This document shows positions 25,413 through 33,459 of a stretch of DNA of 64,000 bases, in pieces (position 1 is the first letter of the stretch; each line of letters begins with the position of its first letter). Source of the stretch: Amulumruptor sp947039275 (GTDB taxonomy: Bacteria; Bacteroidota; Bacteroidia; Bacteroidales; Muribaculaceae). The stretch is from NCBI GenBank assembly GCA_947039275.1, contig CAMQYL010000002.1:1-64000 (forward strand). Reading direction: 5' to 3'. Position numbers and translations under genes: made by a program. A model generated the notes under the pieces. The model was not told where the DNA came from and searched no databases. It worked only from the letters and a program-made list of their open reading frames with translations.

Positions 25413-26099
25413 CTAAAGGTAAACATCTGAAAGGGGGGTGAGGCGGTCGTCGAGGGTGAAGACGCGGGGAGTCCCGGTGGGGATTTCTTCGCGTACTATC
25501 TCGTCGGGGGTGAGTTTTTTGAGCATCATAACGAGGGCGCGGAGGCTGTTGCCGTGGGCAGCTACTATGACGGTATGGTAGAGGCGCAAAGCCGGGACTA
25601 TCAGCTCTTCCCAGCAGGGGCGCACACGGTCGATGGTCGTGGCAAGTGACTCGGTCAGGGGCAGCTCATCTTCCGACAGGTCGGCATAGCGCGAATCTTT
25701 GCCAGGATAGCGGTCGTCATCGGCTGTGAGCGCGGGGGGTGCCACATCGTATGACCTGCGCCATGTGTGTACCTGCTCGTCGCCGTATCGGACAGCGGTG
25801 TCGGCTTTGTTGAGTCCTTGGAGTGCACCGTAATGGCGTTCGTTGAGGTGCCAGTCCTTGACTACCGGCAGCCACACGCGGTCCATGGCATCAAGGGCAA
25901 GCTGCAGGGTGTGGATGGCTCGCTTCTGATATGATGTGAAGCAGTAGCGCGGTTCCAGCCCGGCTTCTGCTATTTTCCGCCCTGCCTCCGTGGCTTCCTG
26001 ACGTCCTTTGTCTGTCAGATCCACATCGGTCCATCCCGTGAAACGGTTTTCAAGATTCCATTCGCTTTGTCCGTGGCGTATGAGTATTAGTTTGTACAT
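25413..26099 (-). CDS. gpmA: 2,3-bisphosphoglycerate-dependent phosphoglycerate mutase
   Basis: About 228 residues from the second Met (26099); an ATG two codons earlier (26105) is possible. The phosphoacceptor His is in LILIRHGQSEWN, followed by NRFTGWTDVDLTDKG, ERHYGALQGLNK (with the acid/base Glu) and the second active-site His in VIVAAHGNSLRAL. It interconverts 3- and 2-phosphoglycerate in glycolysis. One difference from the E. coli enzyme is a slightly shorter C-terminus. The last ~70 coding bases are C-rich (32 C to 13 G). Monocistronic. Confidence 0.95.
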   Translation of the reverse strand: MYKLILIRHGQSEWNLENRFTGWTDVDLTDKGRQEATEAGRKIAEAGLEPRYCFTSYQKRAIHTLQLALDAMDRVWLPVVKDWHLNERHYGALQGLNKADTAVRYGDEQVHTWRRSYDVAPPALTADDDRYPGKDSRYADLSEDELPLTESLATTIDRVRPCWEELIVPALRLYHTVIVAAHGNSLRALVMMLKKLTPDEIVREEIPTGTPRVFTLDDRLTPLSDVYL

Positions 26100-26181
26100 A
26101 ATCATCTGTTTTTAAGGGGTCGTTTGTGTTAAAAACATTGGAATATGGTGTCATGTTCACATTTATGCGGTGATTAATTAG

Positions 26182-26189
26182 TAGATTTG
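26182..26189 (+). promoter_or_regulatory. -7 box of the ABC importer operon (TAGATTTG)
   Basis: TAGATTTG matches TAnnTTTG 36 bases before the binding-protein gene. No riboswitch-like structure was recognised in the short leader. Confidence 0.45.
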
Positions 26190-26224
26190 CACCTTATAAA
26201 TTCTTATAAGAAATAGTTTCGGAT

Positions 26225-27352
26225 ATGAGACACAGATTGCATATACCTCACTTGTCTGTCTTATCTTGCATGTTTCTGTTGCTGGCAGCATGTGGAGATA
26301 GAAATGACGCTACTGCTGATGTTTCTGGCACACCTCTGACTGATACGGCGAAATTGCTGAGCATCACCGATAACGGTGGATATTACATAGTCAAGATAAC
26401 GGATCCGTGGGATACCGCCAAGATTCTCCACAGTTACCAGTTAGTGCCCAGAGGCGAGGACGTCCCCCGCGTGGTCGGGACTACGAAAGTGGAGATTCCT
26501 TTGAAAAAAAGCCTTGTGTATTCGGCGGTATATACCGGTATCATTGACGAGATGGGAGCTGCTAAGGCTATAACAGCAGTGGCAGATGCGGAATATATTA
26601 ACAACCCATATGTCAGGAAAGGGGTGGCTGATGGCAGCATCACAGATGTCGGCAGCACCATGGCTCCTGTGGTGGAGAAGGTGGTGGCTGCATCGCCTGA
26701 TGCGATACTTGCTTCTCCTTTTCAAAACGCCGGCTATGGAGCTGTCAGCCAGCTTGACGTCCCTATCATAGAGATGGCTGATTATATGGAGACTACTCCG
26801 CTGGGGCGTGCCGAGTGGATAAAACTCATAGGACTGCTCTACGGGCGTTACAATGTCGCCGACAGCATATATAATGCTGTATCAGATGCTTATAATGACA
26901 TGAAAAGGCGTGTGGCGGATGTGGAATCACACCCTAAAGTGTTGACAGAGACGATGATTAACGGAGTATGGAATGTACCGGGGGGCAGAAGCTATAAGGT
27001 GCGAATGCTTCAGGATGCCGGAGCATCCTATCCATGGGCTGACGATATGTCGGCAGGGTCGCTTGATATGGATTTCTCGCGTGTGTTTGAGCGTGCCTCG
27101 GATGCTGATTATTGGATTGCCACCTCTTACGGTTATCCGATGACCCGAGCGACACTCGTTGCTGATTATCGCCCGAATGAGCGGTTTAAGGCTTTTAAGA
27201 ACGGCAACATATACACATGTGACACCTCGGTTACGCCACTCTTTGACGAGTTCCCGTTTCACCCCGAACGTCTGCTCAACGATTATGTGGTTATATTCCA
27301 TCCTGAGGCGGCTGACGGTCTGACATTGAATTATTTCCACAAGATAAACTGA
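26225..27352 (+). CDS. Substrate-binding lipoprotein of a metal-chelate ABC importer (BtuF/FecB-like)
   Basis: 375 residues. Lipobox LLAACGDRND after a short signal peptide. The body is a periplasmic-binding protein of the helical-backbone type II group: VEIPLKKSLVYSAVYTGIIDEMGA, VVAASPDAILASPFQN and VPIIEMADYMETTPLGRAEW resemble BtuF/FhuD family blocks. It captures an iron complex, heme or corrinoid and hands it to the permease. First gene of a three-gene operon; the permease starts seven bases downstream. No cobalamin riboswitch was seen upstream, so iron-type ligands are somewhat favoured. Confidence 0.88.
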   Translation: MRHRLHIPHLSVLSCMFLLLAACGDRNDATADVSGTPLTDTAKLLSITDNGGYYIVKITDPWDTAKILHSYQLVPRGEDVPRVVGTTKVEIPLKKSLVYSAVYTGIIDEMGAAKAITAVADAEYINNPYVRKGVADGSITDVGSTMAPVVEKVVAASPDAILASPFQNAGYGAVSQLDVPIIEMADYMETTPLGRAEWIKLIGLLYGRYNVADSIYNAVSDAYNDMKRRVADVESHPKVLTETMINGVWNVPGGRSYKVRMLQDAGASYPWADDMSAGSLDMDFSRVFERASDADYWIATSYGYPMTRATLVADYRPNERFKAFKNGNIYTCDTSVTPLFDEFPFHPERLLNDYVVIFHPEAADGLTLNYFHKIN

Positions 27353-27358
27353 ATAAAT

Positions 27359-28405
27359 ATGACGGTTGACCGACCCATATCTGACAGATACAGAACGGTG
27401 CTGCTCATAGCATTGGGACTGCTCACTGCTATGCTGTGGCTTGCCTGTATGCTGTTTGGCTCGGTGGACATCCCTGCTGACAGGGTTGCTGCGATAGTAT
27501 TGGGTCAAAGCAATGATGCCTCTGAGGAGACATGGCGCACTATCATATTGATGTCCCGTTTGCCATCCGCAACCACGGCGATGTTTGCCGGGATGGCTCT
27601 CGCTCTTGCAGGATTGCAGATGCAGACCACATTCAATAATCCGCTTGCTGGACCTTCGATACTCGGAGTTTCCACTGGCGCAAGCCTTGGCGTAGCTGTA
27701 GTGATGCTGGCTGCAAGCGGAGCTGTGATGGGGTATCTCGGAGTGGCTACAGCCTCTATTATAGGTGCTTTCCTTGGCGCCGGTGTCATATTGCTGCTGC
27801 TGTTGGGATTTTCGCGCATAGTCAGGTCTACTGCCATGCTGCTTATAGTGGGCATCATCATCGGCTATCTTGCATCATCGCTCATCTCGCTTCTCAATTT
27901 CTTTGCCACTCAGGAGGGAGTGCATTCCTTCGTGATCTGGGGCATGGGCAGTTTCGGCGGTATGACATTGGAGCGGTTAGGCATATTTGCCCCCCTGTGT
28001 CTGCTTGGTATAATTGCCTCTTTTATGTATGTCAAGCCGCTTGACGCTATGCTGCTTGGTGAAAATTATGCCCGTAATCTCGGGGTCAACGTCAGTCGTA
28101 CACGTAATGCTCTGCTGCTGCTGTCGGGTGCGTTGACAGCGGTGGTGACGGCTTTCTGCGGTCCTATAGGGTTCATCGGACTTATTGTGCCTCATATCGC
28201 GAGGCTGCTTTTGCGCACATCATCGCACATATGGATTTTAGGTGGCACGGCATTGTGTGGCAGCGCGATAATGCTGTTGTGCCAGCTGATAAGCGTTATG
28301 CCTCGGAGCAGCATAATACCCATCAACGCCATCACTCCCATAATAGGTGCGCCTATCATAATATATATAATAGTCAACCGGAACAAAATCTTCTATCTGC
28401 GATGA
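27359..28405 (+). CDS. FecCD-family ABC permease
   Basis: 348 residues, about ten membrane helices. LPSATTAMFAGMALALAGLQ and NNPLAGPSILGVSTGASLG are the hallmark of the FecCD/BtuC permeases, and FCGPIGFIGLIVPHIARLL is the conserved coupling region that contacts the ATPase. Probably works as a homodimer importing the ligand of the binding protein just upstream. Its TGA overlaps the ATG of the ATPase gene (ATGA), giving translational coupling. Confidence 0.92.
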   Translation: MTVDRPISDRYRTVLLIALGLLTAMLWLACMLFGSVDIPADRVAAIVLGQSNDASEETWRTIILMSRLPSATTAMFAGMALALAGLQMQTTFNNPLAGPSILGVSTGASLGVAVVMLAASGAVMGYLGVATASIIGAFLGAGVILLLLLGFSRIVRSTAMLLIVGIIIGYLASSLISLLNFFATQEGVHSFVIWGMGSFGGMTLERLGIFAPLCLLGIIASFMYVKPLDAMLLGENYARNLGVNVSRTRNALLLLSGALTAVVTAFCGPIGFIGLIVPHIARLLLRTSSHIWILGGTALCGSAIMLLCQLISVMPRSSIIPINAITPIIGAPIIIYIIVNRNKIFYLR

Positions 28406-29208
28406 TGACGCTTGAAAATCTCACGGTCGGCTATAAGTCGGGCAGCGATCAGAGGGTGCTGATGGAGCATCTTGACCTTAGTCTCGCTCCCGGGGCGGTT
28501 ACAGCGCTGTTAGGCGCAAACGGACGGGGCAAGAGCACCCTGCTCCGCACTATATCGGCTTTGCAGCCACCTCTCGATGGTAGAGTGCTTATAGACGGTA
28601 TGGATATTTCGCGGTGTCAGCCGGCGCAGTTGGCGCATCTGCTGACTATCGTCACAGGTCATACAGCCGGAGCTGGAGCGTTTACAGTTGAAGAATTGGT
28701 CAGATTGGGTCGTCAACCCTACACGGGTTTTTTCGGACGGCTGTCCTCGCATGACAAGGCTGTGGTGGCTGAAGCGATAGAGATGGTCGGCATAGGTCAT
28801 CTCGCAAGCCGACACGTGGCAACGCTCAGCGACGGTGAACGTCAGAAAGTGATGATAGCCAAAGCTCTTGCGCAGCAGACCCCCGTAATCATACTTGACG
28901 AACCGACAGCCTTCCTTGACGTAGCCAACCGCCTCGAACTGCTGATGCTCCTCCGTGACATAAGCCACACCCAGCACAAATCAATCCTCATGTCAATCCA
29001 CGACATCTCCTCAGTCATGCCCATAGCCGACCATCTCTGGCTCGTAGTCCCCACACCTCACGGCGCAGCCGAATCCGACCTCCTAACCGGCACCCCCACC
29101 GAACTGATAGCCACCGGAGCCATGCCCCGTCTCTTCCCCGACCGCCCCATCACCTTCGATCCCCTCCGCGCCGACTTCCTCCCCACCCCCGATTCCCGAC
29201 AGATGTAA
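28402..29208 (+). CDS. ABC importer ATPase (BtuD/FecE-like)
   Basis: 268 residues from the ATG at 28402. The frame is open further upstream inside the permease gene, but that stretch is a shadow. Walker A GANGRGKSTLL, signature LSDGERQKVMIAKALAQQ (Asp where Gly is usual), Walker B VIILDEPTAFLD, and the switch His in SIHDISSV. It powers import through the FecCD permease. The final 121 bases (29088-29208) contain 61 C and only 20 G, the most extreme composition shift in the window. It is the last core gene before the AT-rich island. Confidence 0.93.
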   Translation: MMTLENLTVGYKSGSDQRVLMEHLDLSLAPGAVTALLGANGRGKSTLLRTISALQPPLDGRVLIDGMDISRCQPAQLAHLLTIVTGHTAGAGAFTVEELVRLGRQPYTGFFGRLSSHDKAVVAEAIEMVGIGHLASRHVATLSDGERQKVMIAKALAQQTPVIILDEPTAFLDVANRLELLMLLRDISHTQHKSILMSIHDISSVMPIADHLWLVVPTPHGAAESDLLTGTPTELIATGAMPRLFPDRPITFDPLRADFLPTPDSRQM

Positions 29209-29273
29209 TATTTAGGTACAATCCTATATGGATTTAATATGCAACCGATCGGCTATATCTAGTCCGCCGATAA

Positions 29274-29304
29274 TTTGTTGTTTTAATAAAAATCATTAAA
29301 TTTG
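29274..29304 (+). promoter_or_regulatory. Promoter before the type III restriction remnant
   Basis: TTTG (29274-29277), a 19-base spacer and TAAATTTG (29297-29304): the best match to the Bacteroidetes promoter consensus in the window, although the gene behind it is truncated. Confidence 0.7.
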
Positions 29305-29327
29305 TAAACATAGGAAATAATTAATCA

Positions 29328-29723
29328 ATGAAGTTTAAGCTCGAAAATCCACAACATCAAATTACAGCCATACAGAGTGTGGTTGAGGTTTTTCGCGGCA
29401 TGGAGCGCAATACATATGATAATGCTCATATTGAGGATATTCATACAAATGTATGCTCACTTTCCAATCAACAACTTCACAAAAATATTCAAAGAATAAT
29501 ACAAGAGAATAATGTGCCTGACTTCCATTCATTCCAATGCGATGAGAACGAAGCATGTATTGAGATGGAGATAGGCACAGGAAAAACATTGACATATATT
29601 CCAACGGCTTATGAACTGTTTAAGGAATATGGGCTGAGAAAGTTTATCATTCTTGCAATGGATGAATTAGAACTATATGATATAACCAACAAGATTCGTA
29701 AATATTTATTTGTTGTCTATTAA
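29328..29723 (+). pseudogene. Truncated type III restriction enzyme (Res) N-terminus
   Basis: 131 residues of an enzyme normally about 900-1000 long. KLENPQHQITAIQSVVEVFRG is the typical Res opening, and CIEMEIGTGKTLTYI holds the helicase Walker A (GTGKT). The match fades after YGLRKFIIL and the frame stops at 29723 with no helicase motif II-VI or nuclease domain following. No Mod methyltransferase is nearby. It is therefore a remnant of a type III restriction-modification system, still behind an intact promoter. AT-rich, in line with the island. Confidence 0.7.
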
Positions 29724-29851
29724 ATTATATAGGATTTGATAACAGTCGTATTGCAACTATTGTTAAAGAAAGTGATATCAATATTTTCCATTAAAATCAG
29801 CGTAATAATCTGATAGCATTCATGAATAATTAATAGACACATCTTCGAAGC

Positions 29852-30152
29852 ATGAGCGTCTGGAATTATATAGGTGAGTTTATTCTGTTCCGGTGGTTGT
29901 TTGATAAGCATGTTAAGAATCACAATATGGATAATTATTACCCTGTAGACTCAATACACTGCACACTTCGAAGAGTTGATATCGAAGATTACACTGCCCA
30001 CGACTTTGATTATGATTCGCGTTATATAGATGTATCAAACTATGGTCGCATCCATATAGACATGGCAGTTAATATGATTACGAAGACTATCAATCGCATG
30101 ATTACTTCCTCAACGAGCGGACGACTATGACATGATTGACGACGACTTTTAG
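29852..30152 (+). pseudogene. Frame-disrupted small gene, N-terminus MSVWNYIGEF
   Basis: The open frame 29852-30130 (92 codons) starts MSVWNYIGEFILFRWLFD, then becomes Asp/Tyr-rich. It ends TSGRL, but two other frames continue in the same compositional style: DYFLNER (30100-30120) and DDYDMIDDDF followed by TAG (30120-30152). That acidic ending fits the Asp/Tyr-rich body better than the actual end, implying one or two frameshifts. I recall similar small proteins in Bacteroidales without a known function; family identity not verified. Confidence 0.5.
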
Positions 30153-30164
30153 TGACTTTGCACA

Positions 30165-30394
30165 ATGAGCGAATTTTATGAATATATAAGTTTCGAAGAC
30201 TAGGACAGAAAGAGAAGGCTAATGCTTGGCATATGGATATCATTTTGCAGGAAACTGATGGTTTGACGGCATCGCAATATCTTGTTGAGCTGCACATTGC
30301 CCCATTGAAAGGTTCTTCAAACACAGATGTACTGATACAAATGAATGATATTTATTTGCAAGCTAATATTTTGATGACAGAGAATGTATTATGA
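30165..30394 (+). pseudogene. Frame-disrupted small gene coupled to the KAP NTPase gene
   Basis: ATG at 30165 gives MSEFYEYISFED then TAG at 30201. A -1 shift at that point opens a frame that runs to the TGA at 30392-30394, giving LGQKEKANAWHMDIILQETD and a helical remainder ending MTENVL; about 76 residues if read through. The TGA overlaps the ATG of the KAP gene (ATGA), the usual sign of translational coupling. No family recognised. Either a recently broken gene or a sequencing indel; no classic slippery heptamer was seen. Confidence 0.5.
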
Positions 30395-33096
30395 AAACTG
30401 AATGGATTAAAGCCTTAATTTCTCAACTCTGCTTGTTGTTTCTGTTTATTGCTCTAAATACAGAAATAATGAAGTGGTTTGATACATATATATTGCCATT
30501 TTTTTCAATGGTGAACGAGGGCATTGTTTCATCCATAATTTTCAATACGTTGTGCATATCGATAATTGTATTTTGGCATAATAAGATTAGACGTCACTAT
30601 TATGTAAAGCCTTTCTATGTCTTGAGTAGTCTCAGTCTCTCTTCCGTTTACTGGTACTATAGGTTCTTTACATCATATTATGTAATAACCGAATCAGTTT
30701 TTTTTCCCATAGGATTCTCCGATATTATATTTGCAGGGTTATTTCTATTTGGTATAATCTCTCTTTTGATAGATTTCATTGCGATAAAAGAACCGACTCT
30801 TAATGAAACCCTAAATGATGGTATCGTCCCCCTGTTAGAGGATATTCCAATATCCAGTAGGAATCAGGACGCCCTTGGATTTGGCGATGAGATTGACACA
30901 TTATATCAACGCATTGTAGAACGTAAGTCAACGTCAGCATTAAGTATTGGTATAAACGCAAGATGGGGCGATGGGAAGTCCTCATTTATAAATCTCATGG
31001 AGGAAAAATTTCTTCAGAATAAAGATTGTTTTATAGTAATTCGTTTCAATCCTCGTTATTCAACAAATGATACAATACAGTCTGCATTCTTTGAAAATCT
31101 ATACTCAGTATTAAGCAAATATGATGCAAGATTTAAGAACTCGTTCAATGATTATCTTAAGGTTATTGATGTCATGACGGATAATAAATATCTGTCAGCG
31201 TTGTTTCATGCAACAACATTATTTAATCGAGCTAATGAAAAAGAACGAATCAATAAGGCAATAATGCGTTTAAAAAAACGCATTATCATCATTATTGAAG
31301 ATTTAGATCGTTTAATGTCTGATGAGATTGTAGAGGTATTCAAATTAATAGATGGGAATGCTGCGTTCAATAATCTAATCTTCATTAGTGCTTATGATAA
31401 GAAACGAATCAATGCACTTTTAGAAACGGAGGATAAATCGAACACATACTCTGACAAATTCTTCACATGGGAACGCACTCTGCCATTACGATCATCAAAA
31501 CTCTTATTAAATTATCTTATTCCAAATTTAGTAAGCGGACTTACCTTTAAGACTGAGGAACTAGACGAGATTAATAATTCAATAATGGCGAACTCTTCGT
31601 TTTTTACTTCCTATCTAAAGAACTTACGAGATGTTAAGCGATATATCAATCTAGTTAAGCCTTCACTAACCAAAATCTATAAGGAATTAAAAATCAGAGA
31701 TTTTTTACTTATTGAATTAGTTAAATATAAGTATCCAGAAGAACATCGAGCGTTGTATGAGCAGAACTCTCATAAAGATAGTGAAACAAATTTTGAACGC
31801 AAAATTACTATTGACGGACTTGAAGAAAAATATCAATCAAAGGACATTCTGAAACTTTTATTCCCTGCGGATGGTGACAGCACATATAGATCCATCAATT
31901 CGATTGGTGGTTTTTCTATATACTTTCAAGAACAAATATTTGAATGTATCAGCAATGAGAAGTTAAACTCAATGTTTGAGATGAATCAAAATTATCGAGC
32001 ACTTATCAACGAAATCTTAAACAAAAGAGGGTGGAATCAGCTTAATGAATATCTTGGTTCTCTCAATACGTTTTCCTTGCACAGCTGGGATGCTGTGGTT
32101 AGATATATTGATATATACATATATCTTAACGCACATTATAATGAAACATTATACTCAACAATAAATATAGGCATACTTCTTGAAAAACGAGTTGCAGAGC
32201 GTCTATGTAAGAAATTTGAAATTTCTATAGATGATTATAAATCTATAATTTATAATCGATTGATCGGTAACAATAATGAGTATCCCTACGAAATTGTGAA
32301 ACTGCAGTTATGGGCATATAAGAGAGGTGAAATAAGACATGAGTTGGTTTTCACAGAAAACCAGCTCCTCGCCATTCTTAAAAGTTCACTTAAGGATTTA
32401 ATAAAAAATAATCCTGGATATACTACACAACATAATAATATTCTTAGAGCTTGTATTTCATCTATTGATCCCGATAGCAAAAAGGTCATCCTTGATTCTG
32501 AAGCGTGTGAAATGGTGTTGAATGCAATTAAAAGTCAACCTGAGCCATATTTAAATGATTTTGTCTTTTTGGCAGGCGTTTCATCATCTCCTGATTGGAA
32601 TAGTATTACCTGCGATCCGTTCTGGTTGCAAATTTTTGGATCGACACATAATATTAGGAATTTTATATTTGATACGAAACTTGATGCGTTACTGAATATT
32701 GAACGAGTCCGTAACTTTTGGTTGATATATGAAATGAACGATTATGAACCTATAGAATTTCAAAATCAGGGGTCTGTCAAAGAAAAAATTGATACTAATC
32801 TTGTAAACGAACGGAAGCTATTGAATGCAATCATAGAAATAGAATCAGAAGTCAAATCAATTACTGTTTCACAAGAAAACTTTGTCCGTGCCTACAAATT
32901 ACTTACAGATTCTTTGATGCGATTAAACTCTAACACTCTTTATATAAAGAAAAAGAGAGAAATAAGAGCATCCATTATTGGAAAGAGAGACGAATTAAAA
33001 CTTCTTAGAGAATCTGAGCCTCAGGAAATCTCTCAAGAGGTTCTGGATAAGATTCAGTCGTATGAAAATTATATTAATGAACATATAGGACATTAA
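30391..33096 (+). CDS. Membrane KAP-family P-loop NTPase
   Basis: 901 residues, strongly AT-rich codons. Four membrane helices occur in residues 8-135. The NTPase follows: GFGDEIDTLYQRI, Walker A ARWGDGKSSFI (189-200), and Walker B IIIIEDLDRL (about 300-308), the KAP signature, with sensor-like FISAYDKKRI. The remaining ~550 residues are mostly helical and end in a Glu/Lys-rich coiled-coil-like segment. KAP NTPases include PifA, which blocks phage T7 from the F plasmid, and QatA of Qat defence. In this island beside restriction genes a phage-exclusion role is likely but inferred. Upstream lies an overlapping broken small gene. Confidence 0.82.
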   Translation: MKTEWIKALISQLCLLFLFIALNTEIMKWFDTYILPFFSMVNEGIVSSIIFNTLCISIIVFWHNKIRRHYYVKPFYVLSSLSLSSVYWYYRFFTSYYVITESVFFPIGFSDIIFAGLFLFGIISLLIDFIAIKEPTLNETLNDGIVPLLEDIPISSRNQDALGFGDEIDTLYQRIVERKSTSALSIGINARWGDGKSSFINLMEEKFLQNKDCFIVIRFNPRYSTNDTIQSAFFENLYSVLSKYDARFKNSFNDYLKVIDVMTDNKYLSALFHATTLFNRANEKERINKAIMRLKKRIIIIIEDLDRLMSDEIVEVFKLIDGNAAFNNLIFISAYDKKRINALLETEDKSNTYSDKFFTWERTLPLRSSKLLLNYLIPNLVSGLTFKTEELDEINNSIMANSSFFTSYLKNLRDVKRYINLVKPSLTKIYKELKIRDFLLIELVKYKYPEEHRALYEQNSHKDSETNFERKITIDGLEEKYQSKDILKLLFPADGDSTYRSINSIGGFSIYFQEQIFECISNEKLNSMFEMNQNYRALINEILNKRGWNQLNEYLGSLNTFSLHSWDAVVRYIDIYIYLNAHYNETLYSTINIGILLEKRVAERLCKKFEISIDDYKSIIYNRLIGNNNEYPYEIVKLQLWAYKRGEIRHELVFTENQLLAILKSSLKDLIKNNPGYTTQHNNILRACISSIDPDSKKVILDSEACEMVLNAIKSQPEPYLNDFVFLAGVSSSPDWNSITCDPFWLQIFGSTHNIRNFIFDTKLDALLNIERVRNFWLIYEMNDYEPIEFQNQGSVKEKIDTNLVNERKLLNAIIEIESEVKSITVSQENFVRAYKLLTDSLMRLNSNTLYIKKKREIRASIIGKRDELKLLRESEPQEISQEVLDKIQSYENYINEHIGH

Positions 33097-33117
33097 ATTT
33101 GTAACACTATCCATTCT

Positions 33118-33459
33118 ATGGAAAAACGGGCAGATTATACTTTTCATATGTAGGGAGGCGAGACGAAGATTGAGGTTCGGCTTGCTAATGAAACTGTGGG
33201 GCTTACTGCTGATCAGATGGCGAAGCTGTTTCAGCGCAATAAGTCAATGATTTCAAGGTATATTAAGAATGTTTTGGAAAGCGTGAATTGCGGCGTGATT
33301 CAGTTGTTGCATTTTCTGCAACAACTGCCGAAGACGGCAAGACATACTACGCGAACGCACCCAATTTCAGCTTTCGCCCGTCAAATTCCACTTCCTCGAA
33401 GCCTTTAAAGCCGAGCGCAGAAATCTCAACGGTGTAATAACCGAAACGCATAAAAATGT
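33118..33459 (+). pseudogene. RhuM-like (virulence protein RhuM family) remnant
   Basis: From ATG 33118 an in-frame TAG at 33151 interrupts after 11 codons. The same frame then gives TKIEVRLANETVGLTADQMA and KLFQRNKSMISRYIKNVLES, the N-terminal HTH region of RhuM-family proteins. A frameshift near 33285 moves the family sequence to another frame (ELRRDSVVAFSATTAEDGKT, then YYANA), after which similarity is lost. Nonsense mutation plus frameshift plus truncation make this a pseudogene. RhuM-like genes are typical neighbours of restriction and mobile loci. Confidence 0.7.

Noticed and set aside
26105..26224. Cobalamin riboswitch before the FecCD-type ABC operon
   Set aside because: The leader is about 120 bases, AT-rich and lacks the B12-box; too short for the element.
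30201..30203. Programmed -1 frameshift in the small gene before KAP
   Set aside because: No slippery heptamer or following pseudoknot recognised; simple disruption is more likely.
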